NCBI RefSeq assembly: GCF_039522365.1
Contig: NZ_BAAADJ010000020.1
Coordinates: forward strand, 1 to 64,000
Length of the DNA stretch: 64,000 nucleotides
Reading direction: 5' to 3'
Source: Bacillus carboniphilus
Lineage (GTDB): Bacteria > Bacillota > Bacilli > Bacillales > JC228
A model generated the notes under the pieces. It made no database searches. It was not told where the DNA came from and saw only the letters and a list, made by a program, of their open reading frames with translations. Position 1 is the stretch's first letter. Every line of letters begins with the position of its first letter. The translations under genes were made by a program, and so were the position numbers. Of the stretch, positions 24,248-34,791 are shown in pieces.

Positions 24248-25795
24248 TTATTGTTCTTTTTCTTCTACATCCGCTGATTCTGTTGCGGCCATTTGGTTGT
24301 TGGTTTCTTTCATATTGAAAGAGAAACCATCTAAGTTAGTAAGTGAACGGTTTTTTCCTGTTACGTTTTCTAGTAGTTCTTTCACATCAATTCCTGATGA
24401 AGCTTTTAATGTTTCTTGTAAGCTAGACATTAGGTTGGTTGCATAGTTGGTTACTTTGTTGGCACCACCTGAACCGTTACCACCTGTATCAACGACTGTA
24501 ATCTTATCGATGTTACCAAGTGGGCTAGCAACTTCTTTCGCATATTCAGGAAGCATTCTTACGATCATGTCTAGAATTGCAGCCTGACCATAGTGTTCAA
24601 ATGCTTCTGCAATCTTACGTTTCGCTTCGGCTTCTGCCAGACCTTTCAGGCGGATAACTTCTGCTTCAGATTCACCTTGTGCTCTTTCGGCATCGGCTTT
24701 CGCAACCCCGGCCATTCGTACTTTCTCCGCTTCAGCCTTAGCCATGGCTTCCACTTGATATTTGTTTGCATCCGCTTCAGCCATTTGTTTAGATTTATGC
24801 GCTTCTGCGGCTTGAACAACGGCATAACGATCAGCATCGGCTTTCTTCTTGACTTCGGAATCGTATTGCTTTTCACGACGCATGATTTCTTTTTCTTCAA
24901 GCTCGATTTGTTTTTGACGCTCGATGATTTTAACTTGCATCTCTTGTTCAGTTACTTCTTGCTTGGCACGTGCTGTTTCTAAATCGTACGCTTGGTCAGC
25001 ACGGGCTTTTGCACTATCTTGCTCTCTTCTGTATTCAGCCATTTTCATTTGATTTATTTTTTCTGCTTCCGCAACTTCAGTCGCACGCTCTAACTCTGAC
25101 TTCTTCGCATCCTTATCAGCTTCCGCACGCTTAATACGTGTTTCTTTATCCGCCTCTGCTGTTGCGATATCAGCATCACGTTTCACTTGCGCAATTCTTG
25201 GTTTACCTAAGGATTCAAGGTATCCATTTTTATCACGGACATCTTTAATCGTGAAGGAAACAATGATAAGACCCATCTTCGCTAAATCTTGTGAAGCTAC
25301 TCTTTGAACTTCTTGAGAGAATTTTTCCCTATTTTTATAGATCTCTTCTACTGTCATAGAACCTAAAATTGAGCGGAGATGACCCTCTAGTACTTCTCTT
25401 GCTTCGTTTTCACGATCTGCTTTTGATTTCCCTAAAAACTGCTCAGCAGCAGTCGCAATTTCACTAATAGAACCACCGATTTTGATAATTGCAGTACCAT
25501 CAGCCATAACAGGCACACCTTGCTCTGTGTACACTTCTGGTGTACTAACATCTAGTTTGCTAGATAGTAAGCTTAGTGGCTCTGCTTGCTGGAATACCGG
25601 TAGAATAAACGTACCGCCACCACGGACTATTTTTATTTTGTTTCCTGCTTCATCTACATGTACATTTTTACTTCCTAAGTAACTACCTGTTACGATAAGT
25701 GCCTCATCCGGTCCTGCTGTTCTATATTTAGAAACAAATACAAGAATTAGAGCAAGGACTAGGAATGCGACCACTCCTACAATTACCCACAACAT
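24248..25795 (-). CDS. floT: Flotillin FloT
   Basis: 515 aa. It has an N-terminal hydrophobic hairpin (MLWVIVGVVAFLVLALILVF), an SPFH/band-7 domain (about 30-190), a long Glu/Ala/Lys/Arg coiled coil with repeated AEADK and AEAE blocks (about 205-400), and a C-terminal oligomerisation region. Flotillin scaffolds functional membrane microdomains and affects membrane fluidity, signalling and secretion. It is the third gene of an operon with pspA and an NfeD-like gene, driven by a SigW-type promoter, matching the SigW control of yuaF-floT in B. subtilis. Confidence 0.95.
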   Translation of the reverse strand: MLWVIVGVVAFLVLALILVFVSKYRTAGPDEALIVTGSYLGSKNVHVDEAGNKIKIVRGGGTFILPVFQQAEPLSLLSSKLDVSTPEVYTEQGVPVMADGTAIIKIGGSISEIATAAEQFLGKSKADRENEAREVLEGHLRSILGSMTVEEIYKNREKFSQEVQRVASQDLAKMGLIIVSFTIKDVRDKNGYLESLGKPRIAQVKRDADIATAEADKETRIKRAEADKDAKKSELERATEVAEAEKINQMKMAEYRREQDSAKARADQAYDLETARAKQEVTEQEMQVKIIERQKQIELEEKEIMRREKQYDSEVKKKADADRYAVVQAAEAHKSKQMAEADANKYQVEAMAKAEAEKVRMAGVAKADAERAQGESEAEVIRLKGLAEAEAKRKIAEAFEHYGQAAILDMIVRMLPEYAKEVASPLGNIDKITVVDTGGNGSGGANKVTNYATNLMSSLQETLKASSGIDVKELLENVTGKNRSLTNLDGFSFNMKETNNQMAATESADVEEKEQ

Positions 25796-25808
25796 CTAGA
25801 CATTCCCC

Positions 25809-26351
25809 CTATTTTAAAAGTTCATCAAATGATTCATGTGGAGTGACATATAGGACTCCTGATTTAATATCTACTACTAAAACCTGACTTCCTTCTTTTA
25901 TCGGAAGGTCGTCAAAGCTTGCAGCTGGCTTTGCAATATTTCCACTATTACTCTCAATGACTACTTCACCAAACCCATCTTCGGGAACAGAGATAATCAC
26001 TTTTCCAATTCGACCTTTTAACGACTCCTCTGTATATACCAACGATTCTTCTGCTGACGCTAATGGAACCAGGACAAAAACGTTTAAGAGGACATCTAAT
26101 ATGATTGCAATAATGGCTGAGATGGCTATAATTAACAAGCTATTGAGGGGCGTGAGCTGCTCAAATAGATACCCACTAGCTGAGAAGAATGTGATAAATG
26201 ATAGAATCAGTGTCGGATTTAGGAATCCTGTAGCCTCAGCTACCCCCTCAAGAACATCTCCAAACAATATATACAGAACTGTGATAATACCAGAAATGAT
26301 GAGCGCCGTTAAATAGATCGTTTCAATAGGTGTCCCAAACAGTTCCATCAC
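25809..26351 (-). CDS. NfeD-like membrane protein, YuaF type
   Basis: 180 aa. It has three or four membrane spans in residues 10-110, then a soluble C-terminal OB-fold domain (SLKGRIGKVIISVPEDGFGE; GSQVLVVDIKSGVLYV). This is the flotillin-partner form of NfeD, known as YuaF in B. subtilis, where it is encoded just before floT and influences the size of flotillin assemblies. The start is GTG or the directly following ATG; AAAGGA fits either. It lies 13 bp before floT. Confidence 0.9.
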   Translation of the reverse strand: MMELFGTPIETIYLTALIISGIITVLYILFGDVLEGVAEATGFLNPTLILSFITFFSASGYLFEQLTPLNSLLIIAISAIIAIILDVLLNVFVLVPLASAEESLVYTEESLKGRIGKVIISVPEDGFGEVVIESNSGNIAKPAASFDDLPIKEGSQVLVVDIKSGVLYVTPHESFDELLK

Positions 26352-26361
26352 TCTTCATCCT

Positions 26362-27048
26362 TTAGCTTGATTTTTTCTCCTCTTCTTGAAGCTGTTCTTT
26401 CAAACGTTCCAGCTCTAAATCAACTTCACTTTTACCAGCTAATTCTTTAAGCTCTTGGTCCAAGGACTTATTCATGATTTGAAGGTCCTCACTCGTTTCA
26501 GCCTCAGCTTCTTCTCTTAACACTTTTTCTTCCATTCTTTCAAAGCCTTTTTTGGCACTAGCTGTGTTGGAATTAGATAATGAGCGGTTAATGGAGGTTT
26601 TGACTCTTGCTGCTTCTGCTCTTGCTTTTAAGGAGTTGCGTTTTAATTCCATTTCGCGGAATTCATTTTTCATGACCTTCAGCTTTTCCTTCAGTTCCAC
26701 TACTTGTTGCAGTGCGTTTGTATGAAGGTCTTCTAGCTGCTGAAGTTCTTTCGTTAAATTGTTTTTGTCTTCTAGAGCTCGCTTGGCTAAATCTTCACGA
26801 TTACTCTTTAAAGCCTCAACTGCCTGAGTTTGTCTGGTTTCAATCAGCTTTTTCGTGTCATCCACTTTCCGACCTAAAAGCTTCTCTTCTCCCATTATTT
26901 TTGCAGTAGCCTTTTCTGCCTCTACAATTTCCTTATTCATGTCTCTCATGTACTGATCGATCATGTGAATCGGATCCTCTGCCTTATCAATCAGTGCGTG
27001 TAGTTCAGAGCTAACAACGGTTTTCACCCTTTTAAAAAGTTCGAACAT
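26362..27048 (-). CDS. pspA: PspA/IM30 family membrane-stress protein
   Basis: 228 aa, almost entirely helical and charged. It begins MFELFKRVKTVVSSELHALI and has the PspA hallmarks DKAEDPIHMIDQYMRDMNKE and long coiled coils up to residue 160. It forms membrane-bound oligomers or rods that protect the cytoplasmic membrane. It is the first gene of the operon with nfeD and floT. A SigW-type promoter is found 56-82 bp upstream, indicating induction by cell-envelope stress. In B. subtilis, pspA (ydjF) is also in the SigW regulon but in a different operon, so the gene order here is a merger of the two. Confidence 0.93.
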   Translation of the reverse strand: MFELFKRVKTVVSSELHALIDKAEDPIHMIDQYMRDMNKEIVEAEKATAKIMGEEKLLGRKVDDTKKLIETRQTQAVEALKSNREDLAKRALEDKNNLTKELQQLEDLHTNALQQVVELKEKLKVMKNEFREMELKRNSLKARAEAARVKTSINRSLSNSNTASAKKGFERMEEKVLREEAEAETSEDLQIMNKSLDQELKELAGKSEVDLELERLKEQLQEEEKKSS

Positions 27049-27103
27049 GAAAAATCCCTCCTTTTTATCTCTGAAGACCCACTGCCTTCATTGTACTATT
27101 ATT

Positions 27104-27130
27104 TACGGAGAGATATGGAAAAAAGTTTCA
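27104..27130 (-). promoter_or_regulatory. SigW-type ECF promoter of pspA-nfeD-floT
   Basis: TGAAAC, 17 bp, then CGTA on the minus strand, an exact match to the SigW -35 and -10 elements. Confidence 0.85.
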
Positions 27131-27151
27131 AAAAAGATGCGAATTTTCCAA

Positions 27152-27212
27152 TAAAAAGCTCGCCTACTGGCGAGCTTATTGGCGATGGTAGGGCGTAGTT
27201 GCACTGATACTC
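27152..27212 (-). repeat. Terminator-containing dispersed repeat, copy 1
   Basis: Hairpin AGCTCGCC/GGCGAGCT followed by T5 on the minus strand (27152-27176) terminates the GT2 gene. A further 35 nt toward the gene (GGCGATG..., then GTAGTTGCAC.GATACT) match the sequence at 47865-47921, so more than the hairpin is conserved. Confidence 0.8.
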
Positions 27213-27280
27213 CTAGATGTGCGTACCTTCTTCCTTTCAATACTTCTGATTGTCCCTCGTTATAACCCTCCTTCTGTTTT

Positions 27281-28363
27281 CTACTTTTCGAGTCCAAGTT
27301 TTGATTGGAGGAGGTTTCTGTTATGGAGGATTCTTTGATCTTTTGGTCGATATTTTGCAGCTTCTTCATTATGATAGTAGGATTTTTCGAAGTTACCAAG
27401 ATTATAGTAGCAGACGCACATTTGTAAATGTGGGTACCAAGTATAATATGCGGGATAACTGAAACTCCATTTTTCTGATTGCGGCACAGCTTGAGTGGCA
27501 AGGTTATACCAAAAGATTGCATGATTGTATTCTCGTTTTCGTTGATAGCAGTAACCTATCCGACTACAAGTTTCTGCACGTGGTACCTTAGAAAACTCGA
27601 ACGATTGAAATAACGATTTAATTTCATTTTCAGTATCTCCTAAATATCTATAGCAATCGGCTTTATTTATGCATGCATAAACCTTGTCCTCGATCCACCC
27701 TTCCTTCATAGAGATATTATGATCATAGGCCTCAATTGCTTTTTCGTAATGACCATTCTCCCTAAGTTCATTTCCATAATAAAAATAGTCCCTTGCAGAG
27801 AAGGTTTCACCACGATCAATTTTATTTTGATAGATATTTAGATTTCTTCCTACAGAATGTTTTATTTTCTTATGAGTAATTGAAATATCTGAATTTATAA
27901 TGTTTCCATAAACCTCAAGATATTGGTGACAATCACCTTTCCATATAAAGTTCTTTTCTCGTTTAACAAGACGATTTCTACGGTATCGCAAAGTTACATT
28001 TCCAAATTCATCGGTCCCTGCATCATAATACATCGATACGGAATCTACAGATGGATCCAATGTTTCCTTTAATTCTTTAAGTTTTCTTTGATCGTCCTCC
28101 AGAAGAACATCATCTGCATCGAGATATAAGATATAATCCTTTGTAGCATATTTAAAGGACTCATTTCTTGCTGCCGCAAAGTTCCCAATCCATTCGAAGT
28201 AAAAAACACGATCTGTATATTGCTTTGCAATTTCAACCGTACGATCTGTAGAGCCAGTGTCTACTATATTAATCTCATCCACAATATCTTTTACAGTATC
28301 GAGACACCTAGCCAGTACTCCCTCTTCATTTTTAACAATCATACAAAGACTAATAGTAACCAT
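27281..28363 (-). CDS. Family 2 glycosyltransferase with TPR tail
   Basis: 360 aa from MVTISLCMIV, chosen because GAAAGGAG lies upstream of that ATG. The N-terminal GT-A domain has SLCMIVKNEE, DTGSTDRT and the metal-binding YLDADD (about 82-87). Residues about 190-350 carry TPR-like repeats (YYGNELRENGHYEKAIEAYD). This GT2-TPR form is common next to collagen-like spore surface proteins in Bacillus and also includes SunS-like glycosyltransferases. It lies downstream of the collagen-like gene and probably adds the first sugar to a protein. Its donor sugar is unknown. Confidence 0.88.
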   Translation of the reverse strand: MVTISLCMIVKNEEGVLARCLDTVKDIVDEINIVDTGSTDRTVEIAKQYTDRVFYFEWIGNFAAARNESFKYATKDYILYLDADDVLLEDDQRKLKELKETLDPSVDSVSMYYDAGTDEFGNVTLRYRRNRLVKREKNFIWKGDCHQYLEVYGNIINSDISITHKKIKHSVGRNLNIYQNKIDRGETFSARDYFYYGNELRENGHYEKAIEAYDHNISMKEGWIEDKVYACINKADCYRYLGDTENEIKSLFQSFEFSKVPRAETCSRIGYCYQRKREYNHAIFWYNLATQAVPQSEKWSFSYPAYYTWYPHLQMCVCYYNLGNFEKSYYHNEEAAKYRPKDQRILHNRNLLQSKLGLEK

Positions 28364-28431
28364 TTTTTTCTCCTTTCTCCTCATGCTTAATGGGGAAATA
28401 GTTTATTTTATTTTTCCATGTATCTTATTAA

Positions 28432-30392
<1,961 letters not shown>

Positions 30393-30533
30393 TTATTAGT
30401 TTCAAACATCTGTATCTACAGTGTTGAAACATACGATATTATACGTGTATGCTTGTATTATTGACCGGACAAATTCACTCGGTAATTCGCACATTTTATT
30501 AAAAAAATTATAATAAAATTTTGAAATAATAAT

Positions 30534-30590
30534 AAAAAAATCCACCTTACTTACTCCCTATAGTCATATAGAGAATAAGAAAGATGGTGA
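30534..30590 (-). terminator. Terminator of the acyltransferase-GT unit
   Basis: Long imperfect minus-strand hairpin (CACC/GGTG, CTT/AAG, CTTA/TAAG, CTATA/TATAG) followed by seven T, 40 nt past the stop at 30630. Confidence 0.75.
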
Positions 30591-30629
30591 CTACGTAGCC
30601 AAAATCCTTTATTGTCCTGTTTAAAATAT

Positions 30630-31328
30630 TCACTGTTTTTTGATTATTTTTCCAGGATTACCAACCACTGTTGTATTTGCTGGAATATCCTTCGTGATAA
30701 CACTGCCCGCTCCAACAATTGCATTCTCGCCTATGATTACTGCTGGTAAAAGCGTAGCATTGTTTCCGATTTTAGCTCCCCTTCTAATAATAGGTCCTTG
30801 GTGCTTAAAATTGCCCATCCCCATGTACTTATCATTGGAAGTTGAACAACACGGACCAATAAATACTTCATCCTCAATTTCCATATCTGCAGTAATATAA
30901 GATCCCGTTTGGATAGTGACTCTCTTTCCAATTATTGTGTTATTCTCAACAATTACATTACGTCCAACCACACTATCTTCCCCAACCGTTACTTTTTCAC
31001 GGATGCTTGTCAAATCACCTACAAAAACTCCTTTTTCAAGCTTTACATGGCGATATATGACACTATTACATCCAATAATTACATCTTCTTCTATAACCAA
31101 CGAATCAAGATTAATTTCTAGTTTTCTAGCCATTTTTTTATTAGAAGATGTTGGCTTTCCGAGAACTGTAAGGTCTCCAATTTTAACATGGTTTCCAATC
31201 CTTGTATCTTTCTTGATAACCGTGTGATTTCCAATATCTACATGGTCTCCAATAACAACGTTCTCTTCTATAATCACATTTTCTCCAATTGAAACATTCT
31301 CCCCTATTTTCGCTGTTACATGGATCAT
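30630..31328 (-). CDS. Left-handed beta-helix (hexapeptide) acyltransferase, WbpD-like
   Basis: 232 aa built almost wholly of hexapeptide repeats (IGENVSIGENVIIEENVVIG, and onward), with a non-repeating loop at 60-80 and the C-terminal cap ITKDIPANTTVVGNPGKIIK. Such trimeric enzymes acetylate amino sugars using acetyl-CoA. With the dehydrogenase, Gfo/Idh oxidoreductase and DegT aminotransferase in the same cluster, it could do the last step to a UDP-2,3-diacetamido-uronic acid, as WbpD does in Pseudomonas. Other amino-sugar substrates are possible. It follows a GT4 gene by 57 bp and probably shares its transcript. Confidence 0.85.
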   Translation of the reverse strand: MIHVTAKIGENVSIGENVIIEENVVIGDHVDIGNHTVIKKDTRIGNHVKIGDLTVLGKPTSSNKKMARKLEINLDSLVIEEDVIIGCNSVIYRHVKLEKGVFVGDLTSIREKVTVGEDSVVGRNVIVENNTIIGKRVTIQTGSYITADMEIEDEVFIGPCCSTSNDKYMGMGNFKHQGPIIRRGAKIGNNATLLPAVIIGENAIVGAGSVITKDIPANTTVVGNPGKIIKKQ

Positions 31329-31385
31329 ACAAGACCTCCATAATAAATATTAATTTGGCACAGACATACCTCTGAATCTTTATAT

Positions 31386-32369
31386 TTAAAGCTGTTCATA
31401 AATCTTTAATAACTGATCTGCTACAAGGTCAGCAGCATGAAATTTCTCAACATACTTTCTTCCAGCCTGGCCTAGTTCATAACGCTTTTCTGGATTTTGA
31501 ATTAACTCTTGTAGTACCTCGCCAATATTTTCAGGAGTTGCCTGTACAATTGGAAGGTCACTAGGAAAGTTATTTCGAATATCATCTCTAATAAAAGCAA
31601 CAACCGGTTTTCCCATGGCCATTGCTTCTACACTGAGCATTCCATAAGTTCCACAAAGCAATTGATCTATAATGATATCTGCCTTTTGGTACATAGCAAG
31701 TGCTTTCTCGTGGCTCATTTTTTCAAGGACTGTGTAGGTGAATTGATTACTTCCTTTAATTTCCTCAATTGCTTTTTCTATATAGTCAGATCCTTTAAAT
31801 TCTCTATTTGTTGGTGCATGAATAATAAGTGGATTATTATTTTTCGGGGATGGATAAACCGCCTTAAACTTTTCAATATTACAAGCAAGTGGTACAACGA
31901 AAACATTTTTGTAATAGTCTTTTACATATGGGTAAGCCTCATAATCTTGAACAATTGCGGTATCAATATACTGAGATAACTTTGTAAGCTGGTTATGAAT
32001 TTCTTCATCCGTGTAATAAGTTGGAGGTAGAGGATAAGGATTTAACTGACTTACCTTTTCGACAGTACGAACGTCACTTCCCCAATGATGCATGACCATT
32101 TTCTTTCCCATTTCTTTTAATATAGGTAAATCATTAAAACCTTGAATAAAAGTGTTGGCATTATGAAAATGAAAAACATCCGCATTCTTGACAAGAAAAT
32201 CGAGTTCCTTTAGCAATTCAAAGGTATCTGTATTGATAATATCCCCTCTATAGTTCAGGTAAGTGTGAAAGCAGTTGTATCCAGCTGCTGGATTCCCTCT
32301 TTTTCTAAGTTCCGTACAAATAATCCCCATCTGTCCTGCTATTTCAGTTGGTGCATGAACAATTTTCAT
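31386..32369 (-). CDS. GT4-like glycosyltransferase, paralog 1
   Basis: 327 aa from MKIVHAPTEI, chosen for AAAGGAG 8-9 nt upstream of that ATG. It has two Rossmann-like halves: an N-terminal acceptor half (EIAGQMG; VMHHWGSDVR about 95-104) and a C-terminal nucleotide-sugar half (PLIIHAPTNREFKGSDYIEK; IIIDQLLCGTYGMLSVEAMA). The E-x7-E-like sugar-donor region (LSVEAMAMGKPVVA) is that of GT-B retaining enzymes. Two paralogs at 33802 and 39856 share the same motifs. It should transfer a sugar to the growing spore-surface glycan. The donor cannot be told from sequence. Confidence 0.87.
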   Translation of the reverse strand: MKIVHAPTEIAGQMGIICTELRKRGNPAAGYNCFHTYLNYRGDIINTDTFELLKELDFLVKNADVFHFHNANTFIQGFNDLPILKEMGKKMVMHHWGSDVRTVEKVSQLNPYPLPPTYYTDEEIHNQLTKLSQYIDTAIVQDYEAYPYVKDYYKNVFVVPLACNIEKFKAVYPSPKNNNPLIIHAPTNREFKGSDYIEKAIEEIKGSNQFTYTVLEKMSHEKALAMYQKADIIIDQLLCGTYGMLSVEAMAMGKPVVAFIRDDIRNNFPSDLPIVQATPENIGEVLQELIQNPEKRYELGQAGRKYVEKFHAADLVADQLLKIYEQL

Positions 32370-32450
32370 ACTCATCTCTCCTTTCCTAAATAGTATATTC
32401 ATTAGGGATAAGTTGGTTATATATATCCAACAAATTTGGGAAAGTGCACT

Positions 32451-32479
32451 CACATATCTTGGATAAGTATCATATCTTA
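32451..32479 (+). promoter_or_regulatory. SigK-type promoter of the DUF4855-like gene
   Basis: CAC, then 17 bp, then CATATCTTA, matching AC-N17-CATAnnnTA. It ends 33 nt before the start codon. It overlaps the upstream region of the divergent GT gene. Confidence 0.65.
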
Positions 32480-32511
32480 AATTAGGACTTCAAGGAAAAG
32501 GGTGAATTAGT

Positions 32512-33516
32512 TTGACAACAAATGAATATATGTCTGCAGATGAGTTGGGAGTACAAAATCACATTTGCCTTCTCCCCTATGGAAAAGGGTTTGAAAACGC
32601 GGTTAAAGATTGGACAACTGATGATTTAAAGCCGTACCAATCTTATGTTGTGAATGGAGAAGCTGTTGACACTATGTTTAAAGGATTGATTTTCACTCCA
32701 ATTACTGGTAGGGGCCATCATTTTATCACTCCAATGTATGCTCACCTTGGAGATGAGGCTCAGAAAAAGGATTGGAAAATAGCGATAAAAAGACTTTTTC
32801 AGTTCGATTATAACTTTGGCGCAGCTGCACAGAACACGAAAGATGGCCAAACAACAGATATATGGGTCACCTTACCTTACCCAATTTTTTCCCAAACTAA
32901 CTTTGGTGTAGTCAATGGAGAAGACATAAATTTTAAAGAGGAAGATAATAGATTTCTTGTGGTAAAATGGTGGATTGATAAATTTATCAATTGTTGGAAC
33001 ATGGCGAAAAAACTCCACAATAAGTTAACCTTTAGAGGTTTTGTTTGGCCACGAGCTTCTATTGATAGCAGTGACGAAGAATTAGTTAAAAAAGTAACAG
33101 ACTATATTCGGACTCAAGACGTGTTATCCTTATGGCTTCAGCAGTATGGATCAACAGGTTGCGTAAACTGGAAGGAGTTTGGCTTTGACGCAGCTTGTAC
33201 ACATCCTAACTTTTTCGGAACTTCATGGCCGGACTTTACTTGGATTGCCAATACGACTGTTTTTGCCAGACATTATCACACAGGTTTTCAAATTTCTTTT
33301 GGAAAGGGTCTTCTCTTTAAGGAAAACCACTTGCTAGATTATTTAAACTATGGAGTTTATAACGAATATATGAATGATAGCCTACTTGTGTTTGAGTTTC
33401 CTAATCAAACCATGAAGGAAATCATTGAAAACCATCCTGTTGAATATAATTACCTTTATTCTTTTATTAAAAAGAATTATGTACCTGTTTATCCAACAGC
33501 TGCTTTCCCGTCATAA
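32512..33516 (+). CDS. DUF4855-like protein, sporulation-linked
   Basis: 334 aa. Recognisable DUF4855 segments are LLPYGKGFENAVKDW (about 19-33), FKGLIFTPITGRGHHFITPM (about 54-73), KLTFRGFVWPRASI (about 171-184) and FQISFGKGLLFKENHLLDYL. The shape, rich in Trp, Tyr and Phe, suggests a carbohydrate-active beta/alpha barrel, but no activity is established. There is no signal peptide, which fits a mother-cell protein that coats the spore. TTG is the apparent start, with AAAAGGGTG upstream; MSADEL six codons later is the alternative. A SigK-type promoter lies just upstream. Confidence 0.75.
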   Translation: MTTNEYMSADELGVQNHICLLPYGKGFENAVKDWTTDDLKPYQSYVVNGEAVDTMFKGLIFTPITGRGHHFITPMYAHLGDEAQKKDWKIAIKRLFQFDYNFGAAAQNTKDGQTTDIWVTLPYPIFSQTNFGVVNGEDINFKEEDNRFLVVKWWIDKFINCWNMAKKLHNKLTFRGFVWPRASIDSSDEELVKKVTDYIRTQDVLSLWLQQYGSTGCVNWKEFGFDAACTHPNFFGTSWPDFTWIANTTVFARHYHTGFQISFGKGLLFKENHLLDYLNYGVYNEYMNDSLLVFEFPNQTMKEIIENHPVEYNYLYSFIKKNYVPVYPTAAFPS

Positions 33517-33528
33517 AAAATTCCTTTT

Positions 33529-33572
33529 AAACCGGTTAAGGACACCTCAATCCTTTTATACCGGTTTTTTAT
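33529..33572 (+). terminator. Terminator of the DUF4855-like gene
   Basis: Stem AAACCGGTTAAGGA / TCCTTTTATACCGGTTT followed by a T-run, 13 nt after the stop codon. Confidence 0.88.
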
Positions 33573-33684
33573 TTTCCCGTTACCAAAAAGTAATGCTTGA
33601 AGATTGACACCTTTAACCTCACACTTCTTAAAACTTTTAAGGCAATTCAGCGCTTCATTTTTTTAACACTGTCCCAACTATATT

Positions 33685-33740
33685 GAAAAGACCCTATAGC
33701 ACAGGCGATTTTGGGTAGACGCCCTCCGCTATAAGGTACC
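33685..33740 (-). terminator. Terminator-like hairpin after GT paralog 2
   Basis: Minus-strand stem CCTTATAGC / GCTATAGGG with an inner GGGCG/CGCC, followed by TCTTTTC. It ends the sugar operon read from 37927. The gap 33573-33684 shows nothing else. Confidence 0.6.
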
Positions 33741-33801
33741 TAAAAGAAAACAATCAAACGTAATTAAAAACCTATTTTCTACTTACATAATTTAAACTCT
33801 T

Positions 33802-34791
33802 TTATTCTTTTAAATTTGAATATATTTGCAATAATTTATCTACAACAACATCATGAGAATGATAATTTTCAACATACTGTCTGCCTTTTTTTCCAAGCTC
33901 TACACGTAATTCTGGATTTACAAGTAACTTTTTGACTTGTTCGTATAAATTATTGGGGTTGGAGTTAACAATCGGCAAATTAGATGGAAACATAGGTATG
34001 AGATCCGAACGAATATAGGCTAATACAGGTTTCCCTAATGCCATCCCTTCCACACTAAATAATCCGTACGATCCACATAAAACTTGATCTATTATAATAT
34101 CTGCATCCCTGTAGAACTTAATCGCATCGTCATGTTTCATTTTTTCAATCCGTATATAGTCAAATTCGTAATTCTCCTTTAACTTTTCTATTGTCTTTTC
34201 AACATAGAAAGTCCCCTTAAATTCTGGATTTGTTGGTGCATGTAGAATTAACGGCCTTTCCTTACTAACCTTGGGATATTTAAGAGTGAAAGATCCAAGG
34301 TCTATTGCAATTGGCAACACGTGTACCTTATCATAATAGTCCTTCACATAATCATACACTTCATAGTCTTGAACAATTGCCTCTTTGATGTATTTAGTAA
34401 TTTTCAATAATTTTTCATGTATTTCTTCATTTGGAGGTGAATCTCCTGTGAATACATATGCGTTATTGATTCTGGCTAAGTCATGAAACCTTACATCATT
34501 TCCCCAATGATGCATAATCATTTTTTTGTTTCTTTGCTTGATTTCTGGCAAATCTGAGAATCCAGGACAAAGTGTTGTTCCGTAATGAAAATGGAATAGG
34601 TCAAACGAATCGAGGATCTCCTGGTATCCTTCATGGAGCCCCTCTTGATTCGTATTGATTAGATTATCTTGATATCCTAGATAAGAATGAAAGGTATTAT
34701 AACCAACTGCAAAGTATCCCCTTTTATTCAGAGCGCTACTTAATATCCCCATTTGTCCAGCAATTTCAGTTGTACCGTGAAATATTCTCAT
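33802..34791 (-). CDS. GT4-like glycosyltransferase, paralog 2
   Basis: 329 aa from MRIFHGTTEI. The ATG is preferred over an upstream TTG because AAAAGGAG is 9 nt before the ATG and touches the TTG. Motifs are shared with paralogs 1 and 3: TTEIAGQMG, MHHWGNDVR, LHAPTNPEFKGT and IIIDQVLCGSYGLFSVEGMA. The gene overlaps the end of the epimerase gene by 26 nt, so it is the last member of the operon aminotransferase - oxidoreductase - epimerase - GT. This makes it the probable user of the sugar that the operon makes. Confidence 0.87.
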   Translation of the reverse strand: MRIFHGTTEIAGQMGILSSALNKRGYFAVGYNTFHSYLGYQDNLINTNQEGLHEGYQEILDSFDLFHFHYGTTLCPGFSDLPEIKQRNKKMIMHHWGNDVRFHDLARINNAYVFTGDSPPNEEIHEKLLKITKYIKEAIVQDYEVYDYVKDYYDKVHVLPIAIDLGSFTLKYPKVSKERPLILHAPTNPEFKGTFYVEKTIEKLKENYEFDYIRIEKMKHDDAIKFYRDADIIIDQVLCGSYGLFSVEGMALGKPVLAYIRSDLIPMFPSNLPIVNSNPNNLYEQVKKLLVNPELRVELGKKGRQYVENYHSHDVVVDKLLQIYSNLKE

